Below are positions 1 through 9,797 of a DNA stretch of 64,000 nt, in pieces. The notes below the pieces were generated by a model. The model worked only from the letters and a program-made list of their open reading frames with translations. It was not told the origin of the DNA and did not search any database. The DNA lies in the NCBI GenBank assembly GCA_036250195.1, contig JAVHZZ010000011.1, positions 53,444,811 to 53,508,810 of the forward strand, in the 5' to 3' direction. A program made the translations under genes and the position numbers. The stretch's first letter is position 1. Every line of letters starts with the position of its first letter. This DNA comes from Mixophyes australis. Its lineage: Eukaryota > Chordata > Amphibia > Anura > Limnodynastidae.

Positions 1-232
1 CTGAAAAACACTGGGGAATATGGGACACCCCAAAAGCACTTGGAGTGCCAAAAATTGTGCATTTCAAATCCCGCGAGAACCGACCTCAGAAATACGAATA
101 CATCGAGATGACGTTTTGCCTCGATTTCGATACCCAACGGGCGGGATAGTACCGAGCGTGCTCGGCTCTGTACTCGGAAAGGCAAAATTCGGATGGATTC
201 GGATCTCGGGGAACCGAGCCCGCCCAACTCTA
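1..232 (-). mobile_element. Terminal fragment of a hAT element (same family as 11234-13657)
   Basis: The window opens inside a hAT copy. The 'gggacaccccaaaagcactt' unit, the CG-rich stretch with paired 'ctcgg' and 'ccgag' blocks, and the end 'gagcccgcccaactcta' at 232 match the right-hand 380 bases of the complete element at 11234-13657, in the same orientation. By analogy the transposase side lies outside the window to the left. The terminal motif read inward is TAGAG-TGGGCGGG. The outer target duplication cannot be checked because the other end is missing. Confidence 0.75.
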
Positions 233-597
233 TTTTAAACCAAACTTCCTTTTTTTCAGTATGTTTAATGTTATTAATTACACAGGTCTGCGAAATTTAA
301 GGTATTGAAAGCTTTTTTAATTATACTACTGTGTGCATCAAGAAATAGTATATAAAAAACATTACCACATCACATTTACCTATAAGAGGGTTACATACAT
401 TTTTAAGAAAAAACAAGAAGTTTAATTGTTCTTGACATATTTATTGTGAAATACGAAGAAGTGTAGATGAAATCACTGTGATTTTGTCTTAATTACATAA
501 TAAAATAACAATAAAATCAAACTATAATAGAAACAAAACTATAATTATTGAAAAAATTATTATCTTGTTTTTTAAACTTCGCGTTGTCACTTTTCGC
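233..597. other. AT-rich DNA, nothing recognised
   Basis: Strongly AT-rich sequence between the hAT end and the pseudogene. I see no open frame, repeat boundary or RNA gene here. Confidence 0.5.
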
Positions 598-1190
598 TTA
601 TAAGTTTTTTCTGTGTATCATCCAGCAGTAGTCAACCATCATGCTGACGTCCCAACGACCCTGGTATCTTCTTTCTACATCTTGAACGTCTTGGTGGAAC
701 TGTTCACCCTGTTCTTCACTGCAGTCTACGAGATTATTCGGGAAATGCTCAATATGGGAATTCAAAAAATGTAACTTTAAACTCATATTGCAGCCAAGGT
801 TTCTGTAACTATTAAGCATTTTCCTCACAATTTCTTTGTAGTTTGGATCCTTGACATTGCCTAAAAAGTTTGAAATCACTTGTTTGAACGAAGTCCGCGC
901 CGAAAGTTCCACAATATTCATTACACGCCCGAAATGTTCATCTTTTATTAACTTTCTAATGTCAGGGCCTATAAAAATGCCTTCCTTCAGTTTAGCATCT
1001 GATATGTTAGGGAATTTGGTGCAAAGATATTTGAAAGTTTCTCCATCTTTAGGCAGTGCTTTTACAAATTGTTTCATCAATCATTTGATGACATTATTTT
1101 TTCCAATTTCGAAACTTTTTCGAGCTGGCCAATTGTTTTTTACCAATGGAAATTTTTAGCTGTGCTATCCCATTCACAGAGAAAACATGG
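598..1190 (-). pseudogene. Broken copy of an uncharacterised dispersed protein family
   Basis: A 160-codon frame runs on the minus strand from about 1080 to a TAA at 598-600. It carries KLKEGIFIGPDIRKLI, GCNMSLKLHFLNSHIEHFP, SEEQGEQFHQDVQ and RRYQGRWDVSMMVDYCW. I recognise these as hallmarks of a protein family found in many copies in cnidarian, arthropod and mollusc genomes, with no established function; copy number suggests mobile-element origin. The homology continues upstream of the open frame: FPCFLCEWDSTAKNFHW reads at about 1142-1190 and WPARKSFEIGKNN at about 1094-1132 in another frame. An in-frame TGA at 1081-1083 and an apparent loss of roughly twenty codons lie just before LMKQF. 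The copy is therefore broken by at least one frameshift, one stop and one deletion. No ATG-led full-length product can be made from it. Confidence 0.7.
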
Positions 1191-1960
1191 AAATGTATTT
1201 TTATGTGCTCATGTGCTTGTAGTTGTTGTGTGTGTGCAATGTTCCTTTAGACAGTATAGGGTTTAGGCCCTTTGTAAATTTCAGCTCCAGGCCCATGTGG
1301 ACCTTAATCTAGCACTGGGCGGGGAGAAGATTTATGGTGAGAACTGAATTGCAACATTCTATACTACCGACTGAATTCATTTAAGACAATGTTTTATAAT
1401 AAATGTAGACAGAATACATTTATGTTTTTAAAGAATATGAAAAAAATGACTTACTCTTAAATACATGTTTTGCAGAAAAACGTGATGTGATATGCAAAAT
1501 CAGGAGTCATTTTCGTGTTCAGAAGCCAAAAATCTATAAGTATCACATAAATTCATTAAAAAAGTTTTTCATGGCAGACCTATGTTATTATTAGAGTAAA
1601 CAAAAGGAATAGCGGACGAGGGTGCTGAATCAGCATCTGTGACTGCCCAGTATTGGGTGTAGGGGGTGATGCTGCTAAGGGCCAGTGCCCCCCTTAGGGC
1701 CATAGAGGAGACACCCCACCTCCACATCCCACATTAATTCGTGAGCTACTGCTCTGCTGTGAAGAGATTCCTCTGAAGAGGGTATCCTCTTCTGAGCAGC
1801 GCATGCTCCAATACGCATGCATCTGCCACCCATGCTCAGAAGTGAATTTAGTTGCATCGCCAGGCCGCTGACAAAACTTTCTATGGGGACCGCCGATGAT
1901 CAGATCAGACCCTTGACATTTGGTAAAAATGAATACCCATTATAGTAATTAGTACTCCCA
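1191..1960. other. No gene seen
   Basis: Mixed AT-rich DNA. The 60-codon frame on the minus strand near 1675-1857 has no recognisable motif and I treat it as chance. Confidence 0.4.
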
Positions 1961-2500
1961 ATCAATAACACATTTTATAAATATTAATTGTGGTAACCAA
2001 ATAAAGCTAATAATAAATTGTATGAATTTCAGCTGCTATACAGAATTGTCATGAACTGACAGTATTACTAAGTTATAGTATACTGTGCACACAGTATCGG
2101 TTTGCTGCTGAATCGACCAACAAACCACAGACACCCCTTTATAATTTTGTTAAAGACAATTAATAAATGCAAGAGGAAAGAGCAATTTTGACACAGTGAT
2201 CATTAGGTATATTAGCCAGTAGGCCAAAATACAGTAGTAATATAATGTTCATTGTGGTACACAAAATAAATAGCATATATTTCAGCTGTAATACATATAT
2301 ATAGCTGGGCTGCAACTGCATTAGCTTGTCTTGAACTGGCAGTACTAAATTTCAGTATGCTGTGCACATGTAGTCTGAGAAATGATTATTTAATTTTTTG
2401 ATAAGACACTCTGACTGACCAGCAACTTACAAGTGAGACTACTGGCACCCTTTGTAAAAGATTAATAAATGCAACAAGACAAATCAATATTGTTAGTATT
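1960..2500. repeat. Diverged tandem duplication, two units of about 260 bp
   Basis: Two neighbouring blocks share the same order of landmarks: 'attgtggta' then 'aataaa', 'tttcagctg', 'gaactg.cagtact', 'agtat.ctgtgcaca', and finally 'attaataaatgcaa'. The first block runs about 1960-2200 and the second about 2225-2500. They are clearly diverged with small indels, so this is an old duplication. No coding frame is conserved between the units. Confidence 0.55.
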
Positions 2501-2835
2501 ACCTTTGATCTGGACAATCAGTTATTTCTACATTAAAATATGTCTTATCAATACACAATATCACTATGCACATGTCCAGAACCGAACCATACGTAACGAA
2601 ACCCAGCAACGTTCAGTTCATCTTTTTATGCAGAGGACACTTACCACAGTCTAGGATTTCTGGGAGGGAACAGGGAGGAGAAGGGGTTGTCACCTGTGCT
2701 CAATGTACTGTAAGGGCATGCCAAACTCAATCGCATGCAGCCATGACCAATTCAAGCTTTGGGCATCTCAAAATTATTCTTTTTCTGCTGTATCTCTTAC
2801 TCTAGCTATAGGGCAGGTCTTGTTACATCCATAGC

Positions 2836-3401
2836 CAGGCCCGGCGCTCCCATTAGGCAACCTTAGGCAGTTGCCTAGGGCGCCGGGACCTGCAGGATTT
2901 GAAAATCTAGTCAGCGGAGAGAAGTGGGAGATAGGTGCCGCCGCCGCTGTTTTTTCAATATCCGCCGCCACTGTCAATTTATTCTAATGTGCCCAGGCTG
3001 CCCGGCGCATCGCACACCTGATCACTGACGTCAGTGATCAGGTGACAGATCTTTACCCGGCGGCGCCTGCTGTATTATCACACTGTCTGTCAGTGACAGT
3101 GTGAATAAAGTGTGAATAAAGTTCCCCCCTCCCCTCCTCTCCCAGCATGCATTGCTCCGCCTCCTGTGTGAAGAAGGCGAGGAGCAGCCATAGGAAAGAG
3201 AGAAGAGAAGAGAAGTGAAGAAAAGAAATGAAAAGAGAAGAGAAGAGGTTTGAAGAGCCCCCCCTGCATCTACAGACCAGGTAAATAAAATCTAATAATT
3301 TATTTATTTATTTATTGTGTTCGTCAGGGGGGGGGGCGGGGCAGGAAGGGGGGGGTGTTGAAATTTTGCCTAGGGCGCCGAAAACCCTAGCACCGGCCCT
3401 G
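2836..3401. mobile_element. Non-autonomous hAT element (MITE), 566 bp
   Basis: The ends form short imperfect inverted repeats, CAGGCCCGGCGCT at the left and CAGGGCCGGTGCT read inward from the right. The perfect 8-bp direct repeat TCCATAGC flanks them at 2828-2835 and 3402-3409, and 8 bp is the duplication size of hAT transposons. Both ends also carry a 'gcctagggcgccg' block. The interior is GC-rich with a 30-bp perfect palindrome (3015-3044), a purine-rich tract (about 3190-3250) and a poly-G run near 3328. There is no open frame, so it must have been moved by a transposase made elsewhere. Confidence 0.88.
3015..3044. repeat. Perfect 30-bp palindrome centred on a CRE octamer
   Basis: Arms CACCTGATCACTGAC and its exact complement meet with no spacer, giving the cAMP-response-element octamer TGACGTCA at 3026-3033. 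A second stem (CACACTGTC / GACAGTGTG) follows within 70 bases. Whether CREB/ATF proteins bind here is inference. Confidence 0.8.
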
Positions 3402-3409
3402 TCCATAGC

Positions 3410-4293
3410 TATTGTCTAAAATAAAGATTCTACAATGTGATCGCTGTGGTTCCAAAGCACAGAAGGTTTTATTAGCAAAGAGATGTAAAGGCAAAGCTTG
3501 GTATACATGTGCATGCGCCCATTGGCACCAACACAAGCTTCAATCAGACTGCTCTGGTTTTCAAAGCCAGGGAGAGAGCTACAATTTATACACTGCACAG
3601 TTGAAAAAAATCACAAAGTACACCGTAACAGTATTAAAGTCTTCATTCATAGCTTGAAGGGTCTTGGCCTTACAAGAACTCAGTACAGAATTGGTGGATT
3701 CTTCTAGTCTGTGTTCCTTAGAATTGTCAGCTGTCTTTCTCCAAATTCTCGCCTCTAGTCCTGTTTTAACTGGTTTTTATGACCCTTGTGAGCTAGACAT
3801 TTAGTATATGAAAATGTGATATTATTTATAACTAGCATTTGCAAGGTCCGAACACTACACAAAAAACACCGGAAACGTTCTCTAGCAATTGCGAACAGAT
3901 TGATACCAAACTGGATGTAACATTATTTAGCTTCTTCACCACTTTATATTTTATTAAGAAGACAAAAATAGACATTAAATATACTTAAATGTTATGCTAA
4001 AAATTATGATGCTTATGAATCGCATCAGAACTGATTGTAGTGTACAGAAATTATTTCCCACCTTAATCCTATTATTTAAATTTAACAGTCTAAGTCCTAA
4101 ATACTAGTGATGACTAGTGATGACAGTATGTATGCTATAATGTGTTTGCAATCAGGAGCAACTGTAAAACTTAATTTTATGTTCAGTGGACATTAAGAAC
4201 ATCCTAATAAATGTAAAAACAAAATATTTAAAAAAAAAACATTTTTCTTAACTGTTTAGTCATTAATACTTACATTATTAACAGGTGACATAG
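3410..4293. other. No gene seen
   Basis: Ordinary AT-rich DNA after the MITE. Short frames near 3412-3707 show no family motif. Confidence 0.4.
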
Positions 4294-4302
4294 TGACCGG
4301 AT

Positions 4303-4543
4303 GCAGTTAGTGCGTTTACGTTGTTTTTTCGTCAAGGTCAAGATATGTATTCGCATCAGCAAGATCACATGTAAGGATAACAGCTGATATTGAGGTGATT
4401 AGTCCACCTAAACATTTTAATAAAGAGGATTTGAAGGCTCTGAATAAATCTCCTGGAATAATATACTGAAAAGTTGGACAGCCAATATGGCCCCAATTGT
4501 CGTGGGGGCAACTGCCCAGCGTGCCCATGAGTTAAGCCGGCTC
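4303..4543. mobile_element. Possible MITE remnant between 9-bp direct repeats
   Basis: The direct repeat TGACCGGAT lies at 4294-4302 and 4544-4552. The right edge of the enclosed segment ends 'gagttaagccggctc', like the CAGAGCCGGC ends of amphibian hAT MITEs, and contains 'actgcccagcgtgccc'. The left edge has no matching inverted terminus, so the left end is altered or the repeats are coincidental. Confidence 0.4.
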
Positions 4544-4552
4544 TGACCGGAT

Positions 4553-5080
4553 AGTCTTACTTTGCCACTGGATGGCAAATTGGGGGAAAATGGAGAAGGG
4601 ATGTTCTTCTGACACAGTTTATCTGGGTTTCTTTCTCAACATCAATGACCGACTGTTAATGACCACTCCTACTGGTGTCACCTTGCCACCAGACACTCAC
4701 CAACTGCGAACATCAACTGCGCAATAGTTGTAGGAGAATCTCACTGCCACCATTAGGCTCCTCCACAGCACCTAGAATTGCTTACTTCTGGGTAGCTGGT
4801 ATAGCTGCTTTGGGTTGGCTGGTACCTCCTCACCGTTTACTATGGATCAGGACTGCTGGGTAGTGGGCAGAACGTTGACACAGAGATGCTGGGTTCAACA
4901 TAGAACAGCCAGGGAACGGATTAGACTGTAAACTCTTATCTGTTGGTCACAAGATACAGCAGGCAGTAGGCATCCTGACAAGGACCTTTAAAAGGATTAG
5001 TGTGTAACAGGCCCTGACTAGGACCTTTACACACTAGTTAGAGGTACTAGTGTTCATACAGAAGTACAGATAGTATATTA
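4553..5080. other. No gene seen
   Basis: Unique-looking sequence with no repeat edges or coding motifs that I can identify. Confidence 0.4.
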
Positions 5081-5081
5081 C

Positions 5082-5150
5082 CATCATCATCATTTATTTA
5101 TATAGCGCCAACATATTCCATAGCGCTTTACAATTGGGGACAAACGCAAT
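5082..5150 (-). mobile_element. SINE/LINE 3' tail fragment
   Basis: Read on the minus strand this gives 'ccaattgtaaagcgct', then 'ggcgctatataaataaat' and a (GAT)n end. The same tail ends the SINE at 35672-36020. Only the 3' end is present, as expected of a 5'-truncated insertion. Confidence 0.65.
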
Positions 5151-5965
5151 AAACTAATAAACAAACTGGGTAAAACAGACAAAGAGGTGAGAAGTTGAAA
5201 TACAAAATACAGCTCTTATATACTGTTTCTGACACACATTTTGGCTGGAGGTAACCAGGGGCGGATTGAGAACTTAATGTGGCCCTGGAAAAAATTCTGA
5301 AAGTGGCCTTATGTAGGCGGGACCAAATACATAGTAGGCAGGCCAATACTAGGCAGAGTTAGTACACTATTAGCCATTAGCCCTAGTCACAATGGTTTTA
5401 GGCAAGGCAAATGCATTATCCAATGGTAGGCAGAGTTTGCCTGTCACTGTTGACGGAGCTAACACACAAGTAGGCAAAGCAAATAAAAGCAGACAGTCAG
5501 CACACCAGTGAGCGGAGTACATGCATTGATTATGTGAGTGGAGCAGCTTAATCCATCAGCAAGGAGATCCCAGGGTTAGCTTTAATTTACTAGTAGTTGA
5601 TTCTCCCACCGGTTCAAAAACTCTCCTTAACAGTATAAATTTTAAAAAAAACACATTGCCTCTGCCCACCTATACACAAAACGTTAGGGTGTCCCAACCA
5701 TGGTGATATGTACCCTAACACCAAGAAATAGTTCTACATTCCCAATGCCCTCTATTTCTCCCAAACCACTCTTCTTGGGGTTAGGGGTGGGATTTCAAAC
5801 ATAAAAAACACATGCTTTAAAATAAAACTGTGATTACTTGTACACACTAAAAAAAGTGTTTTTATCTAATAAAAAAAAAATACTCCCATGGATGCGTCAT
5901 GCAAATTGTATTGCAAGGTTTATACTGTTCTGCATGATAATTTGGCCAGGATTAGGGAAACATAT

Positions 5966-6509
5966 TGTGACAAAAGCACTGGGAAAGTGCTGAATGGCAG
6001 AGGTATATGTCCCATGCTTTCTGCCTTGTGTACATTAAAACCCCAGGGAGATTATTAGCTTCCCAAAGTCTGTTTCTCAGCTGCAGGAAAAACTGGTTTG
6101 GGTCCATGGGGTTATGAATGGAAAGAGAGGGTGGGCTCCATTCATCAGGCCCATTCTGGGTCTTCTGGACCTCCAGTTTAAGTGTAGGCTGATTTGCAAC
6201 TGCACCTCTGTGTGGGTGTTTAAAAAGCAGTCAGACTGAACATGCAGTCTCTCAGACCTGGAGAGGAGGTTGGTTGCCTCCTGAGAGACTCTGCAAATAC
6301 TGAGCAATTACTTCTATGATTTGTATGTGTGTGTTCAGTTAGTGTCGAACAGGCAAGTGGTTTATTTTGAAAGTTTTCTTGTTTTTTCTGTTTAATAAAA
6401 CTGGCTGAGGCCAACTGTACCAGAACCTTGGACTTGTGTGACTTCTCTGCTTCTGTACATTACCTTCGTGCTAGCAGATTACACTTTTTCCCCCCAATGC
6501 GGTTACAAT
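5966..6509 (+). mobile_element. Solo-LTR-like segment inside the hAT element
   Basis: It begins TGTGACAAAAGC and ends GCGGTTACA, so it has TG...CA ends. It has AATAAAA at about 6393 followed by roughly 110 bases of U5-like sequence. The last 170 bases are related to 25758-25915 ('ggctgaggccaactg', 'ccttgg', 'ggttaca'), showing a dispersed family. I could not find a convincing target duplication: flanks are CATAT and ATGTA. Confidence 0.5.
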
Positions 6510-6511
6510 GT

Positions 6512-6900
6512 ACAATACAAAGAGCATCCTAGTGACCACCATACAATAGGGAAGGCATCCTAGTGACCATCATACAATACAAAGAGCATCCTAGTGACTA
6601 CCATACGATGAGCATCCTAGTGACCATCATACAATAGAGAAAGCATCCTAGTGACCATCATACAATACAAAGAGCATCCCAGTGGCTACCATAAAATAGA
6701 TAGAGCATCCTAGTGACCATCATGCGATACAAAGAGCCTCCTAGTAACTACCATACAATAGAGAGAGAATCCTAGTGACCATCATACAATAGAGAGAGCA
6801 TCCTAGTGACCACCATACAATAGATAGAGAATCCTAGTGACCATCATACAATAGAGTGAGCATTCTAGTGACCATAATACAGTATAAAGAGCATCCTAGC
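6512..6900 (+). repeat. 31-bp minisatellite, about 12.5 copies
   Basis: Consensus unit runs 'acaatagagagagcatccta' then 'gtgaccatcat'. About twelve units are visible, diverged at scattered positions, with one unit shortened by about five bases near 6605. It starts three bases after the LTR-like end at 6509. Spacers and repeats are not separable, so it is a tandem array and not CRISPR-like. Confidence 0.9.
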
Positions 6901-7686
6901 AGATCCCAAATAAAATGCAATCCTTTGATCGCAACCCCCCCCCCCCTGTCACTGGACAATCAGAGGGCCGCCTGTTGCCTACCACTGCACTAGAGCCATA
7001 GAAGTTGGATGGTGGAGGACCAAGGCATTTTTATGGCGAACTGATAGTTGGACAACTCTGGCCTATATATTGAAGTACAGAAATAAAAAGTATTTCTTCA
7101 GGTAGGGATAGCATAGAAATCTATATCTGCAACAATATTGTTTTATTTTCTTTACTTATCAAGTGATTACTTGTGCTGCCAGTGGCTCAGTATAAATTCA
7201 GAGATGAGCTAAAGGCAGGTATATAATCTACATTTATAGTCTACATATGGTGGTAGTGAGTATGTTATTGTGAGTACCAGTGTTTACATACCTACTATGT
7301 ATTGTACATTTGCTTCATGTGCTTCCTCCAACCAACTCCCCTGTGCTGTTACACTGGATCTGCACATGTGTGTGATGTCATCACACATGGACATTCGTCA
7401 AGCACCTCCCCACTCAGCAATAGATCGCCATTAATTTGCTGTGCTTGTCTTCACCCACTGAGCTCATATCCTCAAGTGCTGCTCATCACTCCCCGCATCT
7501 CACAGCACCCCAACACCCCCACCACCCCGGCGCGATCATCCACCTATAGTGCTGGCCCCTCATCGCTCCCTGCGATCATCCACCAGTAGTGCCGGCCCTC
7601 ACCTGCTTCGCTTATATCTCCAAGTGCTGCTTATATCCCCAAGTAATCCCGGTAATGCCTATGACCAATCTGCCCCTGGATGTAAC

Positions 7687-8279
7687 CCAACCCCCTGATC
7701 CTAACTGGTACCACAAAGTCTGAGATATTACATCCAATAAGCATCAGAATATAATATATTCTCTGAACTTGGATTTAATGTAATTTAAAATTAACATACT
7801 TCACTTTGCTCTGTGATTTACCAAATCACTTGCTATTTCATTATTCAAATAGGTTTCCTATCTCTCTAAGACACAGCATGAAAGGCCAACATCCCCTCCT
7901 GTGTTGGTCACTCACATGAATGGACTTAATTAGCATGGGATTTCCTTTCTTCCTTTCTTGCACAAACTATTTTTCGTCCAGATACACCTACTGCATCACA
8001 AATCAATACATTTCCAACACAAAAATCTATACATTTGCAATGATATATAGTACTGTGCCACAAACTGAAATAAATTTATACAATAAGTTATTTATAAGCG
8101 ATCTGGCCACAAATAGGTTTTTTTCTGTGCGTTCTTTTGCGAATGTATATTCCATATAGGAATTGGACGTATCCTCCAGTGTCTTGTGTAATAGAGAAGA
8201 CCTACACCCGAATTTATCAGCACACATATCTTCAGATCCATTCCTTGTATTCTGGAGTATGCAGAGCCAATTTATGTGC
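7687..8279. other. No gene seen
   Basis: AT-rich DNA forming the left flank of the retrotransposon. The two overlapping short frames near 7920-8305 have no recognisable domain. Confidence 0.4.
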
Positions 8280-8284
8280 ATTCT

Positions 8285-9328
8285 TGTAACGCTCCGGTCC
8301 CGCAAATAGTACCTGTCTCATTACCTACATTCCATTCATTTGGAAACTGCCATTTCCCAGCGTCAGACACTCTTCATTTCATTCATTCAGCTATTCAGAT
8401 CTGCGCAGGTGCAAGTCTATTGCACTGCAGGGCCTCCTCCCTCTTTTTATTGGCTAAGCACTTTTGGAGCACTATTTAAACCTCCTGGATTCACCTGTCT
8501 GATGCATGTTCTTCAAGTTCACTTCCTGCAGCCTATGGTTCTGGTTCCTGTTCTCCTTGTGGTTTGCCTGTGTTCCAGCCTGCTCTCAGTTCGTGGCCTG
8601 TGCTGAACCATCGCTGCTCCAGTACCTCTATCAACATCTCCAGTGTACTTCATTATGACAGCTCCGGTTCTCTCATCGCTACCACTCAGAGCCGGTACTA
8701 CACCTGTGACTCATCAGCTGTTACTACGAGTTACCTCCACCACTCCAGTCTGCCTTCAGACTCTGGCCATGTTAAACTATTGCTGCTCCAGTACTTCCAT
8801 TACCATCTCCAGAGTACTTCATTGTGACAGCCTCTGTTCTCTCACTGCTGCCTGCCAGAGCCGCAACTACATCTATGATTCATCAGCCATTGTCCTGAGT
8901 TACCTCCACTTCTTCAGTGTGCTCAGCCTATGTCTAATGTTAAACTTTCTGTTCCAGTATCTCTACTACCTGCTTCTGAGTACACCATTGTGACAGCTCC
9001 AGTTCTCTCGTTGTTATACCGCAGAGCACCTATTCTCCTAGTGACTCATTGGCTGCTGACCATCAGCCTATATTATTGTTGTTCCTGTATCTATACCATT
9101 TATCTGTGGGTTCCATCGTCTCCACCCACTTCACCTGGCTCCCCCACATCGTTCTGCTGTACACTCACTCACGGGACCGCGACCTGCAGGTTTGGTGCCG
9201 CTAAGACCATACTTCCTTGCGGGGGTTCCTGGTGAAAACCACCTGCCTGTTAGACTCTGCGCCCATGGGTGGGTCTAGCCATGTTCAGCAGAGCCTAGGG
9301 ATCAATTTCCAATAAGCCAACCGTGACA
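8285..9328 (+). repeat. 5' LTR of the chromovirus
   Basis: 1,044 bp, starting TGTAACGCTCCGG and ending CCAACCGTGACA. A TATA-like 'ctatttaaacc' lies at about 8471. The start, middle and end align throughout with the 3' copy at 13658-15343. The 170-bp internal block that is amplified in the 3' LTR appears once here, from about 8577. Confidence 0.9.
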
Positions 9329-9343
9329 GTAAGAACAGGCCAA

Positions 9344-9677
9344 ATGTCTGATCCCCCGGTGGAGCCTTCAGCAAAAGACTTGCTACAGCATTTAGTTTCA
9401 CATATCGAGCAACAGGATAGCATCCAGCAGCAACTGTTGCAGTGTTTCCAGAATCTGACCGGTCGCCTGGACATTCTACAGGCTGCTCAGCCATCTGTTG
9501 CTGTCTCTCCTCAAGACCAGCACTCTGCTCCGCAGAGTCCATCCTCTTCTCTGAGACTACCCACACCGGCAAAATTTGATGGGGACCCCAAACTCTGTTG
9601 TGGTTTCATTAACCAATGCTCCATACAGTTTGAACTACAGCCCCAAAATTTTCCTTCCAATAGGTCTAAAATAGCCC
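9344..9677 (+). pseudogene. gag remnant of the chromovirus
   Basis: The frame opens at ATG 9344, 16 bases after the LTR. The first 60 residues are Gln-rich and coiled-coil-like (QQDSIQQQLLQCFQNLT). They are followed by KFDGDPKLCCGFINQC and ELQPQNFP.NRSKIA, the conserved start of the capsid region in vertebrate chromoviruses and in Gag-derived domesticated genes. Homology stops after KIA at about 9677; the next 50 bases (9678-9727) match nothing I know, then a SINE head begins. The capsid C-terminus and zinc knuckle are absent. An upstream GTG would extend the frame to 9323, but that lies in the LTR. Confidence 0.8.
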
Positions 9678-9727
9678 AAAAGAAAAGATCCTTTACTCAG
9701 CAACTACATAGTCTTCTTAGCTACCTT

Positions 9728-9797
9728 GGGGCAGCACGGTGGCTAAGTGGTTAGCACTTCTGCCTTACAGCACTGGGGTCATGAGTTCAATTCCCGA
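9728..9797 (+). mobile_element. SINE head fragment at the deletion junction
   Basis: The sequence 'gggcagcacggtggctaagt' through 'gagttcaattcccgacc' matches the first 70 bases of the SINE at 35672. It includes a tRNA-like A box (TGGCTAAGTGG) and B box (GAGTTCAATTCC). The SINE stops abruptly and pol sequence resumes in the RNase H tail. The word 'gacca' fits both the SINE ('ctgaccatgg') and the pol side, so the deletion may have used it. Confidence 0.8.

Larger units (their letters stand above)
5256..7678. mobile_element. hAT-type non-autonomous element, 2.4 kb, with nested repeats
   Basis: The left end reads CAGGGGCGGATTG and the right end read inward reads CAGGGGCAGATTGG, a good terminal inverted repeat. 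Flanking 8-mers are GAGGTAAC (5248-5255) and GATGTAAC (7679-7686), matching at seven of eight positions, consistent with an aged hAT duplication. There is no transposase frame. The element contains an LTR-like segment (5966-6509) and a 31-bp minisatellite (6512-6900), so some of its length is later insertion. A poly-C run near 6937-6950 and a GC-richer segment at 7480-7620 remain unexplained. Confidence 0.75.

Noticed and set aside
6512..6900. Possible CRISPR-like array
   Set aside because: The units are contiguous 31-bp repeats with no unique spacers, in eukaryotic DNA.
8276..8993. Chain of Ser-rich frames in three phases
   Set aside because: They fall in the chromovirus 5' LTR and recur in the 3' LTR because of repeats, with no frame preserved between copies.
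9323..9343. Upstream GTG start for gag
   Set aside because: It lies in the last bases of the LTR; the ATG at 9344 fits the family better.
9728..9797. Functional tRNA gene
   Set aside because: A and B boxes are present but the sequence is the SINE head, without an acceptor stem or anticodon arm that pairs, and it is truncated.
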